A DNA stretch of 64,000 nucleotides from Clostridia bacterium (GTDB lineage Bacteria > Bacillota > Clostridia > Christensenellales > UBA3700), in NCBI GenBank assembly GCA_029060025.1, contig JAIDUV010000069.1, positions 1 to 64,000 on the forward strand, written 5' to 3'. The stretch's first letter is position 1, and the number at the start of each line of letters is the position of its first letter. Shown in pieces: positions 28,274 to 37,665 of the stretch. The translations under genes were made by a program, and so were the position numbers. A model generated the notes under the pieces. That model ran no database searches. It saw only the letters and a list, made by a program, of their open reading frames with translations, and had not been told where the DNA came from.

Positions 28274-28464
28274 TTTTTTGTGTTCGCGTGTGCTTACCGC
28301 CTTAGGGCGGGGGTATCACCGCCTCGAAAAATTGTCAAGGGCGGCTATTTATCTCCCGTTAGGCATAAAGCCGCCGTCGCCTTCGGCGCAAACCCTTGAC
28401 AATTTTCCTTCGTCGGTATTTTTTTGCTAACTAAGGCTGGTAAGCACCCAAGCGAACGCAAAAA
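28274..28464. repeat. nested inverted repeats upstream of recombinase
   Basis: Outer arms 28274-28305/28431-28464; inner perfect 14-bp AAAATTGTCAAGGG/CCCTTGACAATTTT; inner GGCGGCT/AGCCGCC. Confidence 0.75.
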
Positions 28465-28507
28465 TTTTTAAGCCGCAGTCCGACCAAGACCGCGAAAGGA
28501 GCAGACA

Positions 28508-30052
28508 ATGAAAAACGCAGTTATTTATGCACGTTTCAGTTCACAAGGACAAAATGAGCAGTCTATCGAAAGCCAAATTCGCATTTGCCGCGAGTATGCG
28601 GAAAATCAAGGCTACAATGTCGTCAACGCATACAACGACAAGGCAAGGACGGGAACGAACGACAGCCGCCCGTCGTTTCAACGTATGATTAAGGACGCCG
28701 CCAGCGGCGCGTTTCAGTACATAATCGTGTATATGTTTGACCGCTTCGCCCGTAACCGCCGCGACAGCATAATGTATAAAGAAATGTTAAAGCAAGACTA
28801 CGGCATACGGGTATTATCTGCTACCCAGCCCATCAGCGACGACGAGGGCGGCGAGTTCTATGAAATGTTTTTGGAGTGGAATGACGAGAAATACAGCAAG
28901 CGACTGTCAAAGCGTGTGCGCATAGGACTTGACACCAGTGTGGAAAACGGCACGTTCTGCGGCGGCTTTCTGATTTACGGCTACAAGATACGCAAAGAGC
29001 CGATAGCGGGCAAACGCGACAAGTTTTTTAAGTACGTTGAAATCGACGAGGAGCAAGCGGAAATCGTGCGCTATGTCTTTACCGAGTACGACAAGGGCGT
29101 GCCGAAAAAAGAAATTGCCGACGCGCTCAACGCACAAGGCAAACGCCTAAATGGTAAGCCGTTCACGGGTAAATCGTTTGATAAGTACATAGTAAACCCC
29201 AAGTATACGGGCGAGTTTTATTTTGGCGAAAGACTATGCACGAACACATACCCCGCTATTATCGACAAAGCACTTTTCGAGCGCGTTCAAAAACGACTTG
29301 CGGCAAACCGCTATTTTGCGGGCGGAGCGGCAACGGCGCGTGTTCCGTACCTATTGACGGGCAAAGCGTTCTGCGCACGTTGTGAAACGCCTATGGTTGC
29401 AGACGGCGGCACGAGCAAGACGGGCAAAACGCACCTATACTATGCTTGCAAGCGCAAGAAAAAAGGCGAATGCGACAAGCACCGCGAGGAAAAAGACCGA
29501 CTGGAATTTTACGTTACTCAATCGGTACATAACTTTTTGAGCGCCAAAGAGAACGCAAAAAAAGCCGTGCGCGACACGCTGGCGTATTACGACAAGCGGA
29601 CGGGCGCGGACAATATCAAGAGCCTTGAAACGCGCATAGCGAAAGCGCGCAAGGACATTGAGGAAATGACAACGGCGTTTATCGAGGCGAAAAGCGCATT
29701 ACTGCGGGAAAGCATAGAAAAGCGAATGACCGATTACGAACAACTGATTAAAGATTTAGAGAGCCAAAAGACACAGTTAGAGTACGAGCGCGGTTTGCAA
29801 GTCAGCGAAAACGACTTGCTGGACTATATAGCCCACCTATTGAAAGGCAACCCCGCCGACAAGGAACACCAAAAGCAGATTATAGACAACCTTGTTTATA
29901 AAGTGTTTGTCGCCGACGATTATATAAACCCACTTTTGACGATAGGCAACGGCAAGGAAATTGAAAGCGTGCGGCTGTCAGAGGTCAAAGAGGTTTTAGA
30001 CAAACTTTATGGCGCAAGTGTTCAAACGCAATTACCACCTGCCCGCCATTAG
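28508..30052 (+). CDS. large serine recombinase
   Basis: YARFSSQGQNEQSIESQIRICREYAE catalytic domain, recombinase domain, CARC/CK zinc ribbon, coiled coil. Confidence 0.95.
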   Translation: MKNAVIYARFSSQGQNEQSIESQIRICREYAENQGYNVVNAYNDKARTGTNDSRPSFQRMIKDAASGAFQYIIVYMFDRFARNRRDSIMYKEMLKQDYGIRVLSATQPISDDEGGEFYEMFLEWNDEKYSKRLSKRVRIGLDTSVENGTFCGGFLIYGYKIRKEPIAGKRDKFFKYVEIDEEQAEIVRYVFTEYDKGVPKKEIADALNAQGKRLNGKPFTGKSFDKYIVNPKYTGEFYFGERLCTNTYPAIIDKALFERVQKRLAANRYFAGGAATARVPYLLTGKAFCARCETPMVADGGTSKTGKTHLYYACKRKKKGECDKHREEKDRLEFYVTQSVHNFLSAKENAKKAVRDTLAYYDKRTGADNIKSLETRIAKARKDIEEMTTAFIEAKSALLRESIEKRMTDYEQLIKDLESQKTQLEYERGLQVSENDLLDYIAHLLKGNPADKEHQKQIIDNLVYKVFVADDYINPLLTIGNGKEIESVRLSEVKEVLDKLYGASVQTQLPPARH

Positions 30053-30374
30053 GGAACTGTACGAACACTCGTCAAGTGGAGTTCGTACTTTTTCTTTTAT
30101 ATGAAAGTCTTGGAGATTACGTTCCCATCAAAGACTTAATACCGAAAGCGCCTATATTTAGCGCGAATATACTTATAAATCGCTCTCATAAAAAAAATTT
30201 GTAATTTCACTCTCTACGTTTACAATTATATTTCAGCGTCTCAACTATTCTATTTGCCCCTATGAAATATTTGTAAAGTATGTTCTAGATTATTTTTCTC
30301 TAATATCAAACATAAGATGCTGACATCTTAAGTTTTTGCTGATAAAATTTAATTTAATAAAGGAGGATAATTTT

Positions 30375-30605
30375 ATGTGTACTCTAACGAGGGTAACTTG
30401 TGATACTTGTAGCGGAACAGGAACTAATCCTTGTCCAGATTGTGAGGGATCAGGGAGAATCTATTTCCTTAAAATTCATTATTTAGATTATTCTGACCAA
30501 ATGACCAATGGAAAAAATTATTGTCATTGCTCTAATTGCAACGGAACTGGTATAATTCGTTGTTCCGCTTGTAGTGGTTCTGGAACTGTTAATAGATATA
30601 TATAA
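30375..30605 (+). CDS. stand-alone DnaJ-type zinc finger protein
   Basis: Four CxxCxGxG motifs: CDTCSGTG, CPDCEGSG, CSNCNGTG, CSACSGSG. Confidence 0.75.
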   Translation: MCTLTRVTCDTCSGTGTNPCPDCEGSGRIYFLKIHYLDYSDQMTNGKNYCHCSNCNGTGIIRCSACSGSGTVNRYI

Positions 30606-30674
30606 TAAGAAATAAATATACATATATTAAGTTTCTTGAAAATTTAGAATTTTATCTCAATTGTGAATCACAGA

Positions 30675-31077
30675 CGGTGGAATATTTGACGCTTCGTATG
30701 GCGGAGTTGTTGGCATATTAAACAATGAAATAAAAATAAACGGAATCCACTACAAAACATTTGAAGAATTAAAAAATAAGTGGAATGAGCGAAAAATGAG
30801 AGTCAATTACAACAATATTTTTATTATTGGCTCATATAGAGATGGCTGTACTGATGAATTGGTCGAAAGATTTTGCGCACTCCCATACAAAAATAAAGTG
30901 TTTTTTCAATAAAAGAGATAAAATGCGAAAATTCCGATTGTCATAGTTAAAATGGAACTGCCAAAATCAGCGCAGAGAGTTCCTGTTGCAGATACAATGA
31001 CTTCGTGCAAAATGCGCGCGTATGATAAGTCTTTTGATTTCATTAAATGGTTGAATGCGGCAAGTTCTAATATTTAG
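30675..31077 (+). pseudogene. disrupted DUF1919-like gene fragment
   Basis: GIFDASYGGVVGILNNEIKINGIHYKTFEELKNKWNERKMRVNYNNIFIIGSYRDGCTDELVERFCALPYKNKVFFQ* then continues in another frame. Confidence 0.55.
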
Positions 31078-31205
31078 AATAATAATACATTGTCTTCGTT
31101 TAATGCTATAAAGTCCCCCCAGTGCCTAATTTATTTACACTTGCATTTCTTTAGCAAATACGTTATAATTATTTGTACGATAAACAGTAATATAGCGAAG
31201 TAACT

Positions 31206-31982
31206 ATGGACGTTAAAGATATAGGAATAAAAAAGAATAGAGTTCTAATATCGTTCCTTTTGATATTGGTTGCTCTTGCTTTTGTTATTACTTTTGTTTT
31301 TATGTGGTGGGAATACGCAAGTCAAGACCATTATAAATATTTGCGTGAAAATGCAATCGAAGTAGAAGCAACAATCGTATTTTATAATTACGACTATTGT
31401 ACGAGCGATAAGAACACGCGGAATTGGGTTACTATTTATGAATACGAAAGTGAATGGGGAACAATTTATCGGGGAAGATATGCTGTCCATCTCGATGAAA
31501 GTGCGGCAAAAGAGGAAGTTGGGGAAAAGATAAAAATATATATTGACCCTAATAGCGATTGGTCTGATAAACACTTGCCGTCATTTGATTATGAGCGTGC
31601 ATTAAGAGATGCGATAATATGGTGTATTCCCATTCCCATTGTGTTGTATTTGCTTATTTACCGCTGTATTTATCGCAATATAATGAACAATAAAATTAAG
31701 AAAAAAGTTTACGGCAGTACATATAACAACGACAGAATTATTCATTCCCCACAACCGAATACCGTTTCACAAGGCGAAGTAACCAAAGTATTAAAATGGA
31801 TAGTCTGTTACGTTAAAGTAAAGTATGAGGATGAGAGGGGCGTATCGAGAGAGAAGTGGGCGCGGTCTTGGTTTACGCATAAGGAAGCGAAATACTTACA
31901 GCAAAAGAAAACTATAATTATAGTACCTTACAAAAACACCTACGGCATTTTGGAAGAAAGACCTGCCGTAAATAAGGAGTGA
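31206..31982 (+). CDS. membrane protein, DUF3592-like
   Basis: Two TM helices with an extracytoplasmic beta-rich domain. Confidence 0.5.
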   Translation: MDVKDIGIKKNRVLISFLLILVALAFVITFVFMWWEYASQDHYKYLRENAIEVEATIVFYNYDYCTSDKNTRNWVTIYEYESEWGTIYRGRYAVHLDESAAKEEVGEKIKIYIDPNSDWSDKHLPSFDYERALRDAIIWCIPIPIVLYLLIYRCIYRNIMNNKIKKKVYGSTYNNDRIIHSPQPNTVSQGEVTKVLKWIVCYVKVKYEDERGVSREKWARSWFTHKEAKYLQQKKTIIIVPYKNTYGILEERPAVNKE

Positions 31983-31983
31983 T

Positions 31984-32394
31984 ATGGAAAAAATACCTAA
32001 TGCAGAAGAATTGACGGCTTTAATCGGCAACTCTCTATACGATGTATGGAACAAATTATGCGCTTTAATCGATGAAAATTACGATATGGACCGTTTGTGG
32101 AATCAAGGCGGTAAAGCGTGGAAATACGAATACAAATACCGTCGGGGCGGTAAAACGCTTTGCGCATTATATGCAAGGGAAAGTTGTATAGGTTTTATGA
32201 TTGGTTTGGGTAAAGACGAAAGGTTGAAATTTGAAGTGGATAAAGAAAGTTACTCAAAAGAAGTTCAAGAAGTATACGACAATACGCATACTTACCACGA
32301 CGGAAAATGGATAATGTTTGAGCCGACAGATACTACGTTGTTTAATGATTTTGTCAGACTGTTGAGCGTAAAAAGAAAGCCAAATAGAAAGTGA
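31984..32394 (+). CDS. DUF3788 family protein
   Basis: WKYEYKYRRGGKTLCALYARESCIGFMIGLGKDE. Confidence 0.7.
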   Translation: MEKIPNAEELTALIGNSLYDVWNKLCALIDENYDMDRLWNQGGKAWKYEYKYRRGGKTLCALYARESCIGFMIGLGKDERLKFEVDKESYSKEVQEVYDNTHTYHDGKWIMFEPTDTTLFNDFVRLLSVKRKPNRK

Positions 32395-32477
32395 TAGTTT
32401 ATTAAACCTATAAGATTATTTCGACTTGACAATATCTTATCATTGCATTATTATATTTACACAATATAATAGACATT

Positions 32478-32551
32478 GCAGGTGTAGTTCAATGGTAGAA
32501 CTACGGCTTCCCAAGCCGTCAGCGCGGGTCCGATTCCCGTCACCTGCTCCA
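32478..32551 (+). tRNA. tRNA-Gly(CCC)
   Basis: GCAGGTG/CACCTGC acceptor; anticodon loop TTCCCAA; encoded CCA. Confidence 0.93.
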
Positions 32552-32587
32552 AAATAAGCAAGACTAAAACAGTCTTGCTTATTTTAT
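32552..32587 (+). terminator. terminator after tRNA-Gly
   Basis: AAAATAAGCAAGACT-AAAAC-AGTCTTGCTTATTTT. Confidence 0.85.
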
Positions 32588-32777
32588 TATTAAAATTCCA
32601 CTATTGCCTATTACTTTTTTTGTTTATGTAATTATTGATTTGGTTTACAGTAATAAAATATTTATACAAATTTTGGAAAAAGTATAGATTTTTCCGTTGC
32701 AATATATTAAAATAGATTTAGAGTAAATCTTGCAGGCACAAATTAAATTATACGCCTGTAAGAAAAAGGAGAACTAT

Positions 32778-34535
32778 ATGCAACCTACGATTGGCATAAG
32801 ACCGATTATTGACGGCAGATGGGGCGGTATAAGGGAGAGTCTTGAAGATCAGACTCGCCGTATGGCCCAATCTGCTAAAAAACTTATTGAAAGCAATCTT
32901 TTCTATACAGACGGCACGCCGGTACGCGTCGTAGTATACGACGGCACTATAGGCGGAGGCGCAGAGGCGGCGAAGTGCAAAGAATTTTTTGATACGCAAA
33001 ACGTCGTCGGCACGTTGAGCGTGACGCCGTGTTGGTGCTACGGCTCAGAAACTATTGATTTGGATCCCAACACCGTCAAGGCGGTATGGGGACTCAACGC
33101 AACGGAGCGTCCCGGCGCGGTATATCTTGCCGCGGCAATGGCAATTCACGCACAAAGAGGCTTGCCGGCGTTTGCTATATATGGCAGAGACGTGCAGGAT
33201 AAGGACGACGAAAATATTACCCCAGACGTAGCAGAAAAAATTTTGCGTTTTGCAAAAGCGGCAATTGCAGTAGGCAGTATGCGCAACAAAGCGTACGTAG
33301 GGCTGGGAAGCGTTTCGATGGGTATAGGCGGATCCTTCTTGGACGGCAATCTTATGCAAAAGTATTTTGGCATTAGAGCGGAATGGGTGGATATGTCGGA
33401 GATAAACCGCCGTATCACTCTCGGCATATACGATAAGAAAGAATACGAAAAAGAACTTGCTTGGATCAAAGCAAATTGCAAAGAGGGCATAGACACCAAC
33501 GCAAATCCCAAGACGCGAGAAGAAAAGGATAAGCAATGGGAGTTTATAGCGAAGATGACTTTGGCAATCAAAGATATAATGATTGGCAATCCAAAACTCA
33601 ACGAAATCGGCTGGCACGAAGAGGCTCTTGGTCGCAATGCGATACTTGGCGGTTTCCAAGGTCAGCGTATGTGGACGGATTGGCTTCCTAATGCAGATTT
33701 CAGCGAATCAATTCTCAACACGTCCTTCGATTGGAACGGCAAAAAAGAACCGCTCATATTGGCTACGGAAAATGATACGCTCAACGGTATGAGTATGCTC
33801 TTTGAAAAACTCTTGAGTTATCAGGCAAGTATATTTGCTGACGTTCGTACATTCTGGTCACCCGAAGCCATAAAGCGTGTGACTGGTTGGACGCCTACAG
33901 GCAGAGCAAAGGACGGATTTATGCACCTTATCAACAGCGGTGCAGCGGCGCTTGACGGCACGGCTATGTCAAAGAATGAGAAGGGCGAAAGCGTAATCAA
34001 GCCTTGGTGGGAAATGAACAAGAAAGATATTGACGCGTGTATGTCCAAGACTGACTGGTGTCAAGCCAACCTTGGGTATTTCAGAGGCGGCGGCTTTAGT
34101 TCGCACTTCAAGACGGAAGCAGAAATACCTGTGACAATGATGAGAATGAATATGGTAGACGGTCTCGGACCTGTGATACAGATTGCAGAGGGATATACTG
34201 CTATCGTGCCCGACGACGTGCAGAAAACACTTTGGGACAGAACCGACCCGACTTGGCCAAGCACTTGGTTTGCTCCTCGTCTTACCGGCAAGGGCGCATT
34301 CAAAGACGTATACAGCGTGATGGCTAATTGGGGCGCTAATCACGGCGCGTTTACCTATGGACATATCGGCGCAGATATAATCACGCTTGCTTCAATGTTG
34401 AGAATACCAGTGAGTATGCACAACGTCGACGAAGACAAGATTTTCCGTCCGCACGCTTGGACTGCGTTTGGCACGGAGGACAAAGAAAGCGCAGATTACA
34501 GGGCTTGCGCAAATTACGGCGCGCTTTACAAGTAG
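32778..34535 (+). CDS. fucI: L-fucose isomerase
   Basis: PTIGIRPIIDGRWGGIRESLEDQT; full-length FucI features; RBS AAAGGAG. Confidence 0.93.
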   Translation: MQPTIGIRPIIDGRWGGIRESLEDQTRRMAQSAKKLIESNLFYTDGTPVRVVVYDGTIGGGAEAAKCKEFFDTQNVVGTLSVTPCWCYGSETIDLDPNTVKAVWGLNATERPGAVYLAAAMAIHAQRGLPAFAIYGRDVQDKDDENITPDVAEKILRFAKAAIAVGSMRNKAYVGLGSVSMGIGGSFLDGNLMQKYFGIRAEWVDMSEINRRITLGIYDKKEYEKELAWIKANCKEGIDTNANPKTREEKDKQWEFIAKMTLAIKDIMIGNPKLNEIGWHEEALGRNAILGGFQGQRMWTDWLPNADFSESILNTSFDWNGKKEPLILATENDTLNGMSMLFEKLLSYQASIFADVRTFWSPEAIKRVTGWTPTGRAKDGFMHLINSGAAALDGTAMSKNEKGESVIKPWWEMNKKDIDACMSKTDWCQANLGYFRGGGFSSHFKTEAEIPVTMMRMNMVDGLGPVIQIAEGYTAIVPDDVQKTLWDRTDPTWPSTWFAPRLTGKGAFKDVYSVMANWGANHGAFTYGHIGADIITLASMLRIPVSMHNVDEDKIFRPHAWTAFGTEDKESADYRACANYGALYK

Positions 34536-34550
34536 CACCCGACGACTTCA

Positions 34551-34709
34551 CTCAAAAAACGTACCCAAGCGTGTCATTTGGCTGACTTTTATACGTAGAT
34601 TTTATTGACGTACATAGAGTACGCCTGCAAAATCTCCGCACAAAATTCAAACCAAAGCACATTGCTTGGGCGTATACGATTTTGTATTCACAAAATTACG
34701 TTTTTTGAG
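34551..34709. other. highly structured intergenic element (multi-branch fold-back)
   Basis: Outer CTCAAAAAACGTA/TACGTTTTTTGAG (13 bp); CCCAAGC/GCTTGGG; AGATTTT/AAAATCT; CGTAC/GTACG; ATTTTGT/ACAAAAT. Confidence 0.65.
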
Positions 34710-34829
34710 TTTGCCGTCAGGTATATGAATTAGGTTAATTCAATATTGGATTTTAATCTATCTAAAAATTATAGGCAAGAAATATACGGCGGTCGTATGA
34801 TTGCCGTATAAACAAAATAGGAGAACAAT

Positions 34830-36086
34830 ATGGACATAAAGACACTGTCGACGAAAGAACAGGTTTTGTTGGCAATGAACAGAGTATATTCAAACGCTTT
34901 GACGACTACGTCGGGCGGAAACATATCTGCAATGGACGAGAGAGGACATATATTCATTACGCCAAGCAGCATTGACAAAGGGACTTTGACTATAGACGAC
35001 ATTGTCGAAGTGCTTCCAGACGGAACTTGCATAGGCAAGCACGCTCCGTCAATGGAATTGCCTTTTCACTCCAATATTTACAGAGAGTGCAAAGACATAA
35101 AGGCTATCGTTCACGCTCACGCTCCTGCGGCGGTGGCGTACGCCTGTATGCGAGTTGCTCCTGACCCTACTTGCGCAAGAGTGTATGAAGAAAAACTTGG
35201 CAAGATTGCAGGCTCGAGATATGCGCTTCCAGGTTCGCTTAAACTGGGAGATATCGTAATGCAGGGCTTCAAGGACGGTTATCGCACTGTGATGATGGAC
35301 AATCACGGCGCGACGGTAGGCGGAGGAGATATGCAAAAAGCGCTTGCAATGTATGAGACGCTTGACTATCTTTGCCGTTCGCTTTTCCACGCGCAGACGC
35401 TTGGCGGAGCAAAGTATATCAAAGACAAGATATCTTTAAAATGCAATCAATATCAAGTAGGGCAAATCGGCAATGGCGACGTTGCTAAACGAGAGGAATT
35501 GACGGCGTTTATAAAAAGAGCGTACAAAGGTCAACTCGTCGGTAGCGGTTGGGGAACTCTTGCTATTAGAGACGGCAACGGCGTGTTGTTCAATGCCGAT
35601 TGCGACAGCCCGCTTGATTTGTCGGCGGGAGATATAGTGAGGTATGAAGACGGCAAAGTATCGTCAAATAAGCCTTGTAAATATCTTGACTTGATTTTGA
35701 AGATTTTTGACAAAACTCCCGAGGCGCAAAGCATATTCGTATCTATGCCGTCGGCAATAATGGGATTTGCTATGGCAAACGTGGAATTTGACGCAAGGCT
35801 GATACCCGAGAGTTACATTATGCTCAAAGACGTCAAGAGATTGCCCTATTCTGCAATAGGAGATTATGACTTGATTGCAGATGCGTTGACGACGTCTTGT
35901 CCTGTTACGGTCATTGACAATGAGTGTATTATTACTATTGGCAAGAATACTACAAAGGCGTTTGACAGGTTGGAAGTATGCGATTATTCCGCTCGTTCGG
36001 TGTTGCTTGCAAAGTCTGTGGCAAAGATAAATCCTATTGACGAAACGCAAGTCAAGGAGATTGACGACAACTTTAACGGATGGTAA
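34830..36086 (+). CDS. class II aldolase (fuculose-1-phosphate aldolase-like), two aldolase-like domains
   Basis: TTTSGGNISA and IVHAHAPAAVAY in the first half; diverged second half. Confidence 0.82.
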   Translation: MDIKTLSTKEQVLLAMNRVYSNALTTTSGGNISAMDERGHIFITPSSIDKGTLTIDDIVEVLPDGTCIGKHAPSMELPFHSNIYRECKDIKAIVHAHAPAAVAYACMRVAPDPTCARVYEEKLGKIAGSRYALPGSLKLGDIVMQGFKDGYRTVMMDNHGATVGGGDMQKALAMYETLDYLCRSLFHAQTLGGAKYIKDKISLKCNQYQVGQIGNGDVAKREELTAFIKRAYKGQLVGSGWGTLAIRDGNGVLFNADCDSPLDLSAGDIVRYEDGKVSSNKPCKYLDLILKIFDKTPEAQSIFVSMPSAIMGFAMANVEFDARLIPESYIMLKDVKRLPYSAIGDYDLIADALTTSCPVTVIDNECIITIGKNTTKAFDRLEVCDYSARSVLLAKSVAKINPIDETQVKEIDDNFNGW

Positions 36087-37507
36087 TTATGGCAAATAGC
36101 GTAAGGGTACTTGCAATAGATTTGGGCGCGAGTTCCGGCAGAGGAATAATATTTCAACTTTGCGGCGGCAAGTTGCAACAAAAAGTAATACACCGTTTTC
36201 CCAACGGTGCAGTCGAGAGGGACGGCAGATTGTATTGGAATTTGGATATGCTTTTTGAAGAAGTTGTTAAGGCTATAGAGATTGCCAGCAAAGACAGCAA
36301 GGTCGACGGCGTGGGTATAGATACTTGGGGCGTAGACTTTGGATTCGTCGGCAAAGACGGCAAGACGGTTTGCGACGACTTCCGCAATTATCGCAATCCT
36401 GCCAATGCGCAAGTGAGAAATTCTCTTGACGAAAGCGAGAGAAAGCAACTTTTTACTATCGCAGGCATATCTGACAACGATTTCAACACGACTTATCAAC
36501 TCATTGCCAGAGCAAGAGAAAATTATAATTTTGACTGCGTAAAGCATTTGCTCTTCACACCTCAACTCTTGGGATATATGTTGACGGATGTAGCCGTAAG
36601 CGAGCCTACTATATCGTCGACGAGCGGCTTTTACAGACAAAGCCTTGGCTTTGACGGTAATTTTTTAAAGCAATGGAATATACCCAAAGAGATATTGCCA
36701 GAGCCTATTGAAACTTGCTCTATCATAGGTAATCTAAAGGAATATATAAAGCAGAAAATCGGAATAGAATACGATTTGCCTGTCATAGCAACGCCGGGAC
36801 ACGATACTGCTTGCGCAGTGCTTGGAGTGCCGTCGCAAGAGGAATATCCGCTATTCTTGAGCAGCGGAACTTGGTCACTCTTTGGCGCGCTTGAAGAGAA
36901 GCCTATTATAAATGACGACGCTTGGAAATACGGCTATACTAACGAACTTGCCTTTGGCGGAAAAGTAAGACTTCTGCGCAATATTATGGGTATGTGGATA
37001 ATACAGGAGTGCCGTCGACAATGGATAAGCGAAGGCGAAAATTTAGACTATCCGCAAATCGTGGCGCTTGCAAAAGACAGCGCGGACAATGGGGCGTATA
37101 TTGACGTCAACGACAGCGCGTTTACGTTGCCTTGCAATATGGTTGACAGAGTCAAGACTTACGTCTTTGAGAAGCAGGGTATAAAGTTGAGCGGTATAGG
37201 AGAAGTCGCAAGATGCGTATATGCTTCGCTTGCAAAGGCGTATAAAGACGCTTATGACGGACTTGTCAAATTGACAGGCAGAAAGTACGGCAAATTGTAT
37301 ATCATAGGCGGCGGAGCCAATAACGATTATCTCAATCAAATCATTGCAAATACTTTGGACATTGAAGTGTCGGCAGGTCCGTCGGAAGCAAGCGCGTTAG
37401 GCAACGCGATAGGACAGTTTGTTGGCTTGGGCGCAATTAAGCCAAGTCAAATCAAAAATATCATTATGGAAAACTGCGATGTAAAAGTCTTTTTCTCCCA
37501 AAAATGA
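36080..37507 (+). CDS. FGGY family kinase (rhamnulokinase/fuculokinase-like)
   Basis: LAIDLGASSGRGIIFQL...DTWGVDFGF...GGGANNDYLNQIIAN. Confidence 0.88.
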   Translation: MVIMANSVRVLAIDLGASSGRGIIFQLCGGKLQQKVIHRFPNGAVERDGRLYWNLDMLFEEVVKAIEIASKDSKVDGVGIDTWGVDFGFVGKDGKTVCDDFRNYRNPANAQVRNSLDESERKQLFTIAGISDNDFNTTYQLIARARENYNFDCVKHLLFTPQLLGYMLTDVAVSEPTISSTSGFYRQSLGFDGNFLKQWNIPKEILPEPIETCSIIGNLKEYIKQKIGIEYDLPVIATPGHDTACAVLGVPSQEEYPLFLSSGTWSLFGALEEKPIINDDAWKYGYTNELAFGGKVRLLRNIMGMWIIQECRRQWISEGENLDYPQIVALAKDSADNGAYIDVNDSAFTLPCNMVDRVKTYVFEKQGIKLSGIGEVARCVYASLAKAYKDAYDGLVKLTGRKYGKLYIIGGGANNDYLNQIIANTLDIEVSAGPSEASALGNAIGQFVGLGAIKPSQIKNIIMENCDVKVFFSQK

Positions 37508-37665
37508 AATTTAATATCAGTATTAGAAGACGGCCGAGTAGGTCATCTTTTTTAAATTGGGTATTGCAATTGATATATTTATATGTTATAATTAAGATAA
37601 CCAATGGAAATTGCTGTAAAAGTAATTTAGCGTTTTGCATACAAAGTATAGGGGGATGATAAGTT

